Program-made: the position numbers and the translations under genes | In this document: in pieces, positions 8,845 through 16,648 of the stretch | Numbering within the stretch: position 1 is the stretch's first letter | Layout: every line of letters begins with the position of its first letter | NCBI GenBank assembly: GCA_026712715.1 | Contig: JAPOPW010000030.1 | Span: forward strand, 124,001 to 188,000 | Source of the DNA: Immundisolibacterales bacterium | GTDB lineage: Bacteria > Pseudomonadota > Gammaproteobacteria > HK1 | Length of the DNA: 64,000 nt | Reading direction: 5' to 3' | Notes under the pieces: model-generated | Told to the model about the DNA's origin: nothing | Database searches by the model: none | Seen by the model: only the letters and a program-made list of their open reading frames with translations

Positions 8845-9753
8845 GTGACGCGCCGTCGTTCCCGCGAAAGGGTTGAACTGCGTGCCGGTCTGACCGACGA
8901 TGCGGGCATCGTGGACCGCCGCACGGCAGAGCCGGCTTCCGTCCCCGGCGAGAGCACCTGGTCGTCTCCGGACGGCGGGGCCACCTTGCACCTCGGCGAC
9001 GCGCTGGAGGTCCTGTCGCGCCTTCCCGCCGAGAGCGTGGACTGCGTCTGGACAGACCCTCCCTACCTGCTTTCCAACGGCGGGGTCACCTGCGTCGCCG
9101 GTCGCATGGTCAGCGTCGACAAGGGAGACTGGGACCGGAGCCGGGGCATCGATGCGGACCACGCGTTCAACCTCGCGTGGACGGCGGCCTGCCGCCGGGT
9201 GTTGAAGCCGGCCGGCACGATCTGGGTGACCGGCACCCTGCACGTCTATCCGAGCGTCGGCATGGCGCTCGTGCGGAACGGGTTCCGCCTGCTGAACGAC
9301 ATCGTCTGGGAGAAGCCCAACCCCCCTCCGAACCTCGGCCGCCGGACCTTTACGCACTCGACGGAAATCGTGCTCTGGGCGGCGAAATCGGGCCGGGACA
9401 GCCGGCACCGGTACACGTTCAACTACGATGACATGCGCCGCGAGAACGGTGGCAAGCAGATGAAGACGGTCTGGCGCATGAAGGCGCCGAGCGCTCCGGA
9501 GAAGCGGTTCGGAAAGCACCCCACCCAGAAGCCGCTCGCCCTCATCGATCGCTGCCTTCGCGCGAGCACGAAAGACGGCGGGGTCGTTCTCGATCCATTC
9601 GCGGGTTCGGGGAGCACGGGGGTTGCCGCCCTTGCGCTCGGCCGGCGCTTCGTCGGCATCGAGATCGACCCCGAGTTCGCCGACCTCTGCGTCAGACGCC
9701 TTTCCGGGAAACCCTCCCCGAGCTCGACCGATCGCGCTACGGATGACCGCTGA
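8845..9753 (+). CDS. DNA adenine methyltransferase, DpnA-like (orphan)
   Basis: This 302-residue methyltransferase has the catalytic motif T-D-P-P-Y at about 70-74 before the S-adenosylmethionine motif D-P-F-A-G-S-G at 250-256, the beta-class order. Between them, L-L-S-N-G-G, K-G-D-W-D, W-E-K-P-N-P-P-P-N-L-G and H-S-T-E resemble the second methyltransferase of the DpnII system (DpnA), which methylates adenine in GATC. K-H-P-T-Q-K-P, conserved in the family, is near 224-230. No endonuclease gene is adjacent, so it is an orphan regulatory or protective enzyme. The start is uncertain: GTG 8845 is the first in frame, and about 30 N-terminal residues have no visible homology. GATC specificity is inference. 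Confidence 0.88.
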   Translation: MTRRRSRERVELRAGLTDDAGIVDRRTAEPASVPGESTWSSPDGGATLHLGDALEVLSRLPAESVDCVWTDPPYLLSNGGVTCVAGRMVSVDKGDWDRSRGIDADHAFNLAWTAACRRVLKPAGTIWVTGTLHVYPSVGMALVRNGFRLLNDIVWEKPNPPPNLGRRTFTHSTEIVLWAAKSGRDSRHRYTFNYDDMRRENGGKQMKTVWRMKAPSAPEKRFGKHPTQKPLALIDRCLRASTKDGGVVLDPFAGSGSTGVAALALGRRFVGIEIDPEFADLCVRRLSGKPSPSSTDRATDDR

Positions 9754-9771
9754 GCGAGAGCCGGGCCATCC

Positions 9772-11091
9772 CTAAGCCTGACGGGACCGGTGGTCTTGCA
9801 GTACGGTCAGGAACGCTCGGCTCAGCCCCTGGACCGCGTCGTTCAGGCGGACGACCTCCAGTGGTCGCGAGATCTCCGGAACGTTCGCGGGCTCGCCTCG
9901 CGAGGTGTGCTCGGCCATTTCGCGGATCGCCGCCAGCGAAGCGGCGAGCCGTCCCGCGTTCGCGGCGGCGAGGCCGACGGCCAGGACCACGCTGAGGAGC
10001 GCCGCGACACCGAGGCTGATGCCGAGCAGCAGGGGCCAGTCGCTCAGGGCGTCCCGGATCTCCCGAAGTGCGCTCAACCGGTCGTGGATGCCGGCTACCG
10101 GCCTTCGCAGGATGACGATCCAGTCGAATCCGCCGAAACGCTGGGTGGCTGCAGTGTAGGCGTCGCGCCCACCCGTGCGGGAGTACCCGGTGAGCCATTG
10201 CGCATCGCTCGCGAACCCGCTGCGCTCGGCGCCGAATACTTCACGCAAGGTCGCATCGTCCTGCCTGGCGATGTTGACGTTCTCGTTCATGATGCGATCG
10301 AGGGCGTGGCCGGAGCTCGTCTCGGCAATCAGGCGACCGTCTCCGGTCGCGATCTGCACTCTTGCGCTCGGGATGGACTCCGCGGTCCGATCCGCGATTC
10401 GCTGCACGGATTCGATGGAGAGCACGGTCTTCATGACCCCGAGCGGCTGTACGGACGCGGGGTCGTCGATTCGGATTGAGATGTCGACGGACCAGACCCC
10501 GGCCGAATCGTCGTACTGGACTTCGTCGACGGACAGGGTGTGTCCCCAGGCGCTCTGCCACCAGTCTTCGTCGGACTGAACGAAATCGCTGGTCGGATTG
10601 GTCAACGCGACGTTGAATCCGTTGCCATCGGTGAAGAAGACCTCGGCGAAGTACGGTGACGATGCAATCTGCTGGCGCAGGTACCGGGTCGCTTCAGGGA
10701 ATGATCCCAAGGACTTGCGAATGCGGAAGCGGTCTTCGATCTGCGCGATGGGCGTGCCCGTGAGGCCCTGGGCGGCATGGAACTCGGCAGCTTTGCGCGC
10801 CGCATCGATCACGACATCCGCCCCCGCCCACGCCTTGGCCTCGATGATGCGCTCGACGAGGAACTCGTCGAGCTGCCGGGCGGCGTTTCGCGCCTGTCCC
10901 CGCAGGTCCGCCCCCGCGATCTCGTCCGTGACCGTGTTTCGGCTCCGATCGAAGCTCGTCGCGATGAGGTCGAGCTGGTAGGAGAGAAAGAAAAAGGCGA
11001 TCCCTCCCGAGACCACCAAGGGGAGAACGACGCTCGTGACCGCGGACACGACGAGCTGGCCGCGAAGGCCCCCGGTTCTCTTCATGTTCAT
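9772..11091 (-). CDS. Cache-HAMP membrane receptor lacking an output domain
   Basis: This 439-residue protein starts at ATG 11089-11091 behind an AGGA site. An N-terminal transmembrane helix (about 11-33) is followed by a periplasmic region of about 290 residues. That region has features of a double Cache sensor (E-V-F-F-T-D-G-N-G; W-S-V-D-I-S-I-R-I-D-D; V-L-S-I-E-S-V), and a second helix lies at about 350-375. A HAMP-like segment closes the protein at 439 without a methyl-accepting, kinase or cyclase domain. The frame stays open upstream through a broken oxidoreductase and an antisense tRNA, but that extension is not part of this gene. It converges on the methyltransferase gene. It may be a truncated chemoreceptor or a stand-alone sensor. 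Confidence 0.75.
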   Translation of the reverse strand: MNMKRTGGLRGQLVVSAVTSVVLPLVVSGGIAFFFLSYQLDLIATSFDRSRNTVTDEIAGADLRGQARNAARQLDEFLVERIIEAKAWAGADVVIDAARKAAEFHAAQGLTGTPIAQIEDRFRIRKSLGSFPEATRYLRQQIASSPYFAEVFFTDGNGFNVALTNPTSDFVQSDEDWWQSAWGHTLSVDEVQYDDSAGVWSVDISIRIDDPASVQPLGVMKTVLSIESVQRIADRTAESIPSARVQIATGDGRLIAETSSGHALDRIMNENVNIARQDDATLREVFGAERSGFASDAQWLTGYSRTGGRDAYTAATQRFGGFDWIVILRRPVAGIHDRLSALREIRDALSDWPLLLGISLGVAALLSVVLAVGLAAANAGRLAASLAAIREMAEHTSRGEPANVPEISRPLEVVRLNDAVQGLSRAFLTVLQDHRSRQA

Positions 11092-11143
11092 TGCGAGTGT
11101 CCTGTGTATGCCAGCGGCATGTCCGCACGGGGAATCTCGTCCG

Positions 11144-12099
11144 TCATTCCTGACGGTAGTCCTGCCAGACGATCCGGCCCGGATCCGGATCCAGGAAGAG
11201 GTCCTCCCGCCGCGAGCCGGCTGCCGAACGCCTTGACGACCGGCGCAAGACCCGCGCCGGATCCGACGATGTGGTGCGCGCGGGCGGCGCGCCACCAGGT
11301 CGTGTCGTTCTTGCGCAGCCTTGCGCCTCCGGGAGGTCCGATGCGATCCGCGGCTTGCGCCCGCGGGCACTTGCGTGGTTCCGTTTCGGAAGCCCCATCG
11401 GACCTCGTGCCTCCGCAATCGCGAGATCGACGCAAAACCCATCGAAGGCGTCGTCGATAGCCTCCGCCGGGTCCGCGAACCGGAGCCGGCCACCGTGCCC
11501 GTTCCATCGAAGACCCGCGTCGCGAGCCTGCGTATCGCCATGATACTTGGTCTGCCGTTCACGGGGAACGGCTCGCACCCCGCGTCCCCGGTCCGTGGCC
11601 GGCCCGACGGTTCGCGCCGCGCGGGCGCAGCGGCGGCGGCGTGCACGAGCACGACTTCGCCCGGCGCGACCCGGTAGGTCCGCCGCACGAGAAGCTGCAC
11701 GGTCAGGCCCTTCAGCATCGAGGCGGCGAAGACCCGATCGTCCAGGTCGTCGAGCGCGTCCGGGACCTTGAGGAGCTTCTCGGCCGGATGGACCCTCGTC
11801 TGGCTGCAGGCGCCGTGCGGCGGCAGGGCATGGGCCACCCGGTCGCCCGCCGCGAACCCGGTGACCCCGGGTCCGATTTCCTCCACCCGACCGGTGCCCT
11901 CGATGCCGAGCACGACCGGAAGCGGAGGCACCGGCCAGGGATGCGGGATGCCTCGCCGATGATAGGTGTCGACGAAGTTGAGCCCGACCGCTTCGTTGCG
12001 CAGGCGAACCTCGCCCGGACCGGGCGCGGGCACGTCGACCCTCTCCCGGCGAAGCACGTCGGGGGAGCTCTTCTCGTGGATGACCGCTGCCATCGACAT
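11144..12099 (-). pseudogene. broken NADPH:quinone oxidoreductase
   Basis: From ATG 12097-12099 the frame gives about 157 residues of a zinc-independent quinone oxidoreductase. Visible are an N-terminal GroES-like fold with V-G-L-N-F-V-D-T-Y-H-R-R-G, G-I-E-G-T-G-R-V, A-A-G-D-R-V-A and the start of the Rossmann domain (G-E-V-V-L-V-H-A-A-A-A). At about 11629 homology stops exactly where the Gly-Gly-Val-Gly nucleotide loop should begin. The remaining 480 bases hold no recognised part of the enzyme. Coding-like stretches there switch between frames (for example a run containing D-P-A-E-A-I-D-D-A-F-D-G-F at about 11400-11470, ending at a stop at 11144). The gene is therefore truncated or rearranged and cannot bind NADPH. 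Confidence 0.7.
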
Positions 12100-12249
12100 C
12101 GCGTCCAGATCCTTCCGGCGTTTCGTTGCCGACAAGAGTCCGGCCGCGAATCGCGACCGCCGGGACGACGGCCGAAAGACGCCGCCCGGCGGCCGCGCAC
12201 CGGTTGACAGCCGCGCCGCCCGCGCCGGATACTTCGCCCCCCTTGCCGT

Positions 12250-12326
12250 GCGCCCGTAGCTCAGCTGGATAGAGTACCTGGCTACGAACCAGGCGGTCGG
12301 GAGTTCGAATCTCTCCGGGCGCGCCA
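12250..12326 (+). tRNA. tRNA-Arg(ACG)
   Basis: The 77-base sequence starts GCGCCCG and ends CGGGCGC, discriminator G, CCA. The anticodon stem CCTGG/CCAGG encloses loop CTACGAA with anticodon ACG, read as ICG after editing. The D arm AGCTCAGCTGGATAGAGT and T arm GAGTTCGAATCTC are canonical. Its 3' end is followed at once by an unusually AT-rich stretch. Confidence 0.97.
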
Positions 12327-12866
12327 ATATATTCCTGTATATGCTTGAAGTTCAAAGAATTTCTGCATTGGGAATGAAACAGATCCCCTATTTCATCCCA
12401 CATTGCGGACGAGTATCACTGACGCCTAGTACGCCCTCCTGTGACCCATCCGGAGCACTGCTTGACACGGGTCCGGTCGAGAGAAGCGGCGCGCACCGAT
12501 GGAATCCTCATCGGAGTACCTGGCCGCCGGATGGCGCGGCCCTCGGTCGGTCCGGGTTCCCCACACGGTGGCTGTAGCGGTGCGGTGTTCCATGCCCGGC
12601 AGGCCTTTCGTGGAGCATACTTGGCGCAAGATGCTGAGTAGCCGGAATCGAGCCGCCTGCATCACGTGGGAGGCATTCGAGCGAATCAAGCAACGGAACC
12701 CGTTGCCGCGCCCGAAGCTGAGGCTTTCCTATTCGGACCTTCAACGATGCACGGTTCTGTGAATCAACCTCTGAAGAGCGCCGTGCGTGAAATCCGCGAA
12801 GTATCCGGGCAGGAGCGGTCGAGACGATGCGGCTTCGCAGGAATGGAGCGACCCGCAAGACGAAGA
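12327..12866 (+). other. gene-free stretch after tRNA-Arg
   Basis: No open frame in these 540 bases looks like a real gene. The first 100 bases are AT-rich compared with the surroundings (ATATATTCCTGTATAT and similar runs directly after the tRNA CCA), then base composition returns to the local high GC. No integrase gene or second copy of the tRNA end was seen. The stretch may be the scar of an element that used the tRNA as attachment site. Confidence 0.4.
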
Positions 12867-14102
12867 TCACCAGCATCCGCCGTCAGGGGTGAGAGAAGTG
12901 CGCTCGTAACCGCGCCGGCCTTCCCGGAGCCGGATGTCGCAGAGAATGACCGTGCCATCGGAGAAGCCCATCAGAGCGCCCCGATCGTCGGGGGAGAACG
13001 CGACGGCAGTGGGAGGGGCGCGGTACCGCCATTTGCGCAGCGTCCGTCCGGTCCGGGCGTCATGCAGCTCGACTTCGTAGTCGTCGTCTCCGGTCAAGAC
13101 CCATCTGCCGGAATAGGCGACGGCCTTCACCCGGGCACCGGTCTTCCATTCGTGCACCATCCTGCCGGTTGCGATGTCATGCAACACCGCCCTGCGATTC
13201 GCTGCCCCGGTAAGCAACCTTGCGCCGTCCGGGGAGAAAGATGCCGAGGTGACGCCTCCGCCCCCCGACCCGGGATGCTTCCACTGGTGGATGGTCCTTC
13301 CGGTCCTGGCGTTGCCCAGCAATGCCGTGCCGTCAGCGAATCCCGCCAGGATCCACCGTCCGTCCGGGGAGTACGCGACGGACGTCACCGGGGACCCGTG
13401 TCGCCAGTCGTGCCGGATCTGAACCGTCCGGGTATCCACCAACAAGGCGGCGCGCCCGCTCCCCACCAGCGCGAGTCCCGTGTCCCTCGCAAGCGCGACC
13501 GCACCCACCGCGCGCCGATGGCGCCATTCCACCTGCAACCGTCCGGTTGGCGCGTCGCGCAATGCAACCACGCCGTCCCGGCTCGCCGTCAGCACGTGAC
13601 GCCCGTCCGGAGACAGGGCGGCGCTCATCTGCGACCCGTGTTGCCAGGTACCCAGAAGCTCCCCGGTGCGCGCATCGTGAACCGCCACCACGCCACCCCG
13701 GCTCGCGATCAGCACCCATCCGTCGCCGGTCGAAGAGAACGCCACCTCGACCACCGCCGACCCGTTCCGCCAAACGTGAATGGGTGCACCCGGCTTCGCG
13801 GGCTCGGCAATCCGCGCCCGCTCCATGGCCTCGCGAACCCCCGACAGCGAGACACTTCCGACGGCCTGACCGGTGGCCAGCCTGACCGCCAGGTCGCTCG
13901 ATGGGTGCTGATCGACGATCTCGACGAGATTGTCGTGCGCCTCCTTCAGGAACCTGAACTTGCCGGCCGCCGACGGTTCGCGTTCGGACGCCTGAATGAG
14001 GCTCACGGCCTCGACCATGAGCCGATTGGCCCGGGCGGCGTCGTCCGCGAGGACCGGCCAGGCCAACGCGCACAACACCCACGCAAACAGAATGCGATTC
14101 AT
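12867..14102 (-). CDS. secreted WD40-repeat protein
   Basis: This 411-residue protein begins at an ATG behind AGGAG and has a signal peptide (about residues 1-19, cleaved after A-W-P-V-L-A). A helical segment of about 80 residues follows. The rest is a series of WD40-like blades, each with a pattern such as S-P-D-G-R, then L/V-L-T/A-G/A, and H-D-A-R-T-G ending in W-x-H or W-K. I count seven to eight blades between about 105 and 395, enough for one closed propeller. Such propellers are protein-interaction platforms; no enzyme motif is present. The gene is transcribed alone, and repeat copy A starts 14 bases upstream of its ATG. The function is unknown. Confidence 0.8.
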   Translation of the reverse strand: MNRILFAWVLCALAWPVLADDAARANRLMVEAVSLIQASEREPSAAGKFRFLKEAHDNLVEIVDQHPSSDLAVRLATGQAVGSVSLSGVREAMERARIAEPAKPGAPIHVWRNGSAVVEVAFSSTGDGWVLIASRGGVVAVHDARTGELLGTWQHGSQMSAALSPDGRHVLTASRDGVVALRDAPTGRLQVEWRHRRAVGAVALARDTGLALVGSGRAALLVDTRTVQIRHDWRHGSPVTSVAYSPDGRWILAGFADGTALLGNARTGRTIHQWKHPGSGGGGVTSASFSPDGARLLTGAANRRAVLHDIATGRMVHEWKTGARVKAVAYSGRWVLTGDDDYEVELHDARTGRTLRKWRYRAPPTAVAFSPDDRGALMGFSDGTVILCDIRLREGRRGYERTSLTPDGGCW

Positions 14103-14749
14103 CTGGACTCCTGGTTGGGCCCCGATCTCTAACAGACGATTCAGGTTTGCAAAGCGGTTTCAGGAACGAAACGCACGAGGCTGCTGCCAAGAGAAATGCC
14201 TGCATTTCTCCTTGTACGGAGCGGCCGGGTCTCGAACAAGGTTGGGGGGGTCGGACATGTCTCGTCGGTCCGAGGCGCAGCCTCGCCAGGATTCACCCGG
14301 AGCGCCGTGTCTCGGACATCGATCCGGCCCATGATCCGCAGACCATCCAATCCTCCTCGCCTCGACCCGCACCGGCGACCCCGCAGCCGTCACCGAAGGA
14401 GGGGTCGCGACATCCCCCAGCATACTTTGTCCACAACGCAGGTGCGACGGATCGCGCCGGCTCCGGGCGGTGACGGAGATCGACACCGATTCGTCGAGGG
14501 TGAAGCGCGCGCCGCCGTCGAGGGCCAGGTACGGGAGCGCCGCCAATTGAATCGAGCATGTCGACTCGAATTCGCGATCGCTTTGCACAACTTTACTCTG
14601 GCGCACATCTTCCGCAACGCGCGTCGAGGACAGTACGCGTACCGACCGGCACGCTGCACGCGGGGACGTCAGTCGAGGGTTCGGCAAGCCGGTTGGATCG
14701 GATCCGCCAAGGTCCGAAGCAGCCAATCCTGGCGAGGAGCAAGGTCCAA
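14103..14749 (+). other. intergenic region with repeat copy A, no gene
   Basis: These 647 bases separate the WD40 gene from the divergent cytochrome gene. They hold the 173-base repeat at 14117-14289 and otherwise nothing I can assign. Overlapping open frames on both strands are Arg/Pro/Ser-rich and lack family features. Confidence 0.5.
14117..14289 (+). repeat. dispersed intergenic repeat, copy A
   Basis: This stretch matches 28869-29042 along its full length with only scattered differences and few indels, both copies on the plus strand. It starts at GGGCCCCGATCT and ends at GCCTCGCCAG. Two inverted repeats are visible: GAGAAATGC-CT-GCATTTCTC at about 14190-14209 and CGAGGC-GCA-GCCTCG at about 14271-14285. 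Copy A lies just upstream of the WD40 gene start. Structure with two stems suggests a REP/MITE-like element or an RNA-level signal. Confidence 0.8.
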
Positions 14750-15271
14750 ATGACTCGCGCCGACGGGTATTCCGTCCTTTCCATCGTGGTTCACTGGATT
14801 GCCGCGATCCTGGTCGTTGCACTGTTCTTCACTCATGAGGGCGAACGCGGGAGCACTGCCAACCTCGTTCACGTGAGCGGCGGGGCGATCGTGGGGCTGT
14901 TCCTGCTCTGGCGCGTGTGGCACCGGATGCGCAACGGCAGCCCGCAACCCCCGGACCAGGCCGCCGTCTTCAATCTTGCGGCGCGGCTCGTGCACTGGGG
15001 GTTGCTGGTCGCGATCGTCGTGGTGGTGGTCTCCGGTTACCTCCTGCCATGGTCGCTCGGGCGAGAGCTGGACGTGTTCGGTTTCGGCATTCCGTCCCCG
15101 ATGGGAGCGAACCGGGGCGTGCACGAGTTCGTCGAGCGGGTGCACGACGTCTCCGGCCATCTCTTCATTCCGCTCCTCGTCCTGCACGTGCTGGGGGCCG
15201 TCAAGCACGCCCTGTTCGACAGGCGCCGCGCGGGGATTCGCATGTTCAAGCCCGTCGATGGAGGTCGATGA
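14750..15271 (+). CDS. cytochrome b561-family protein
   Basis: This 173-residue integral membrane protein has four hydrophobic helices (about 8-27, 38-55, 75-97 and 130-150). His residues are placed for two b-type hemes: H15 in V-V-H-W-I-A, H39 in L-V-H-V-S-G-G, H77 in L-V-H-W-G-L-L, and H132, H138, H146 near the C-terminus. Proteins of this type pass electrons from quinol to a periplasmic partner or superoxide. The ATG at 14750 follows GGAGC/AAGG and fits the family start; the open frame extends 64 codons upstream without homology. It converges on the iron transporter genes. The partner is unknown; the Tat-exported protein at 19.9 kb is not adjacent. Confidence 0.88.
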   Translation: MTRADGYSVLSIVVHWIAAILVVALFFTHEGERGSTANLVHVSGGAIVGLFLLWRVWHRMRNGSPQPPDQAAVFNLAARLVHWGLLVAIVVVVVSGYLLPWSLGRELDVFGFGIPSPMGANRGVHEFVERVHDVSGHLFIPLLVLHVLGAVKHALFDRRRAGIRMFKPVDGGR

Positions 15272-15509
15272 TCACGGCGACGCCAACCAGAACCTCCAGG
15301 TATCGGAGCCGGGCACGGACTCGATCGTCCACGCACGCATCGCGAGGGAACGCCGCGCCCGTACGGGTGTGTCGTCGGACGCAGGGAGACGGCGAAGCAG
15401 TGGGACGATCGGCCGCGCGCGGAGGGTCGGCCCGCGACCCGTGACTTCATGCCGGAACGGTCGGTGGGGACAGAGTCCCGCGTCCCCGGCCGGTTCGGCT
15501 GCGCCGGCT

Positions 15510-16616
15510 TCAAATGAACGGATTGACCAGGAGCGTCTTCAGGAACGTGTCGAGCGTCGAGTCGAAAACGACGCTCGACTCGTCCCGGTCGAAGACCACG
15601 AGGCTTTCCACCTTTGGCACCATCCCTATCCAATCGCCGATTTCGCGGCTGTGGTGGGAGGCCGCCAGGCAGTACACGTGCTGTCCTCCCTCGAGTCGCA
15701 CCAGGTACTGGTAGTGCGACCCTCGAAACGAGATATCGACGATTTCGCCCGTGAACTCGCTTGCGTGATCGTGGTAGATGTCATCGGGTCGAATCAGGAT
15801 CTCCACGCTCCGACCCACCTCGATTCCGTGTTCGCCGTGCACGTCATGGGTGCCGAGCGCGGACCGAAGCCTCGTCCCGTCGATTGCGGTTGCCGGAATC
15901 AGCTCACCTTCGCCCACGAACTGGGCCACGAACCTCGTGGCGGGCCGGTGGTAGAGGGCGTGGGGGCCGTCCCATTGATGAATGCGCCCCTCACGCATCA
16001 CCCCGACCCGGTCCGCAAGGCCGAAGGCTTCGGCCTGGTCGTGGGTCACGAGTATCGCGCGCATGTTCTCGTGCTTCAGGATCCTCCTCACCTCCGGCAC
16101 GATGGAAAGTCGAAGCTCGACGTCGAGGTTGGAGAACGCCTCGTCCATGAGCAGCAGCGTCGGCTTGGGCGCCATCGCCCGGGCGAGGGCCACCCGTTGC
16201 TGCTCTCCGCCCGACAGGGAGTGCGGCATGCGCTTCTCGTAGCCGGGCAATCCGAAAAGCTCGAGCAGCTCCTCGACGCGCCGATTCTGCTCCTTTCGAT
16301 TCAGCTCCCTGAGCCCGAACGCGATGTTGCCGGCGACGTCGAGATGCGGGAACAGCGCGAAGTCCTGAAACACCATGCCGATATGGCGGCGTTCGGGATC
16401 GACGACGGAGGCGGGAGTCGAGAGGACCCGGCCATCCATCGAGATGACGCCGCCCACCGGGCGTTCGAACCCGGCGACCCCGCGAAGCAGGGTGGACTTT
16501 CCGCAGCCGCTCGGACCGAGCAGGCAGCCGATCTCGCCGAGCTCGAGCGAGAACGTCGCTTCCGTCACCACGGTCTTGTCGCCGTACGCAAGGGAAAGGT
16601 TCTCGAGACTCAGCAT
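15510..16616 (-). CDS. fbpC: iron(III) ABC transporter ATP-binding protein
   Basis: This 368-residue ATPase energises the permease encoded upstream. The Walker A motif GPSGCGKST is at about 34-42, the Q loop in V-F-Q-D-F-A-L-F-P-H, the signature LSGGEQQR near 135, Walker B L-L-L-M-D-E-A near 158 and the switch His in V-T-H-D-Q-A. A C-terminal regulatory domain of about 130 residues with TOBE-like strands follows, as in FbpC/PotA types. The ATG at 16614-16616 is the family start; the frame upstream overlaps the permease gene. It is the third gene of an A-B-C operon, 32 bases after the permease. Confidence 0.9.
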   Translation of the reverse strand: MLSLENLSLAYGDKTVVTEATFSLELGEIGCLLGPSGCGKSTLLRGVAGFERPVGGVISMDGRVLSTPASVVDPERRHIGMVFQDFALFPHLDVAGNIAFGLRELNRKEQNRRVEELLELFGLPGYEKRMPHSLSGGEQQRVALARAMAPKPTLLLMDEAFSNLDVELRLSIVPEVRRILKHENMRAILVTHDQAEAFGLADRVGVMREGRIHQWDGPHALYHRPATRFVAQFVGEGELIPATAIDGTRLRSALGTHDVHGEHGIEVGRSVEILIRPDDIYHDHASEFTGEIVDISFRGSHYQYLVRLEGGQHVYCLAASHHSREIGDWIGMVPKVESLVVFDRDESSVVFDSTLDTFLKTLLVNPFI

Positions 16617-16648
16617 GTCGCGGTTCGACCTCCCACGAGCGCCAATTG

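Noticed and set aside
12252-12327. Open frame beginning Met-Ala-Arg-Pro-Glu-Arg-Phe-Glu-Leu-Pro on the minus strand over tRNA-Arg
   Set aside because: It is the antisense translation of the tRNA; this type of spurious start is well known, and the frame continues only by chance through the broken oxidoreductase.
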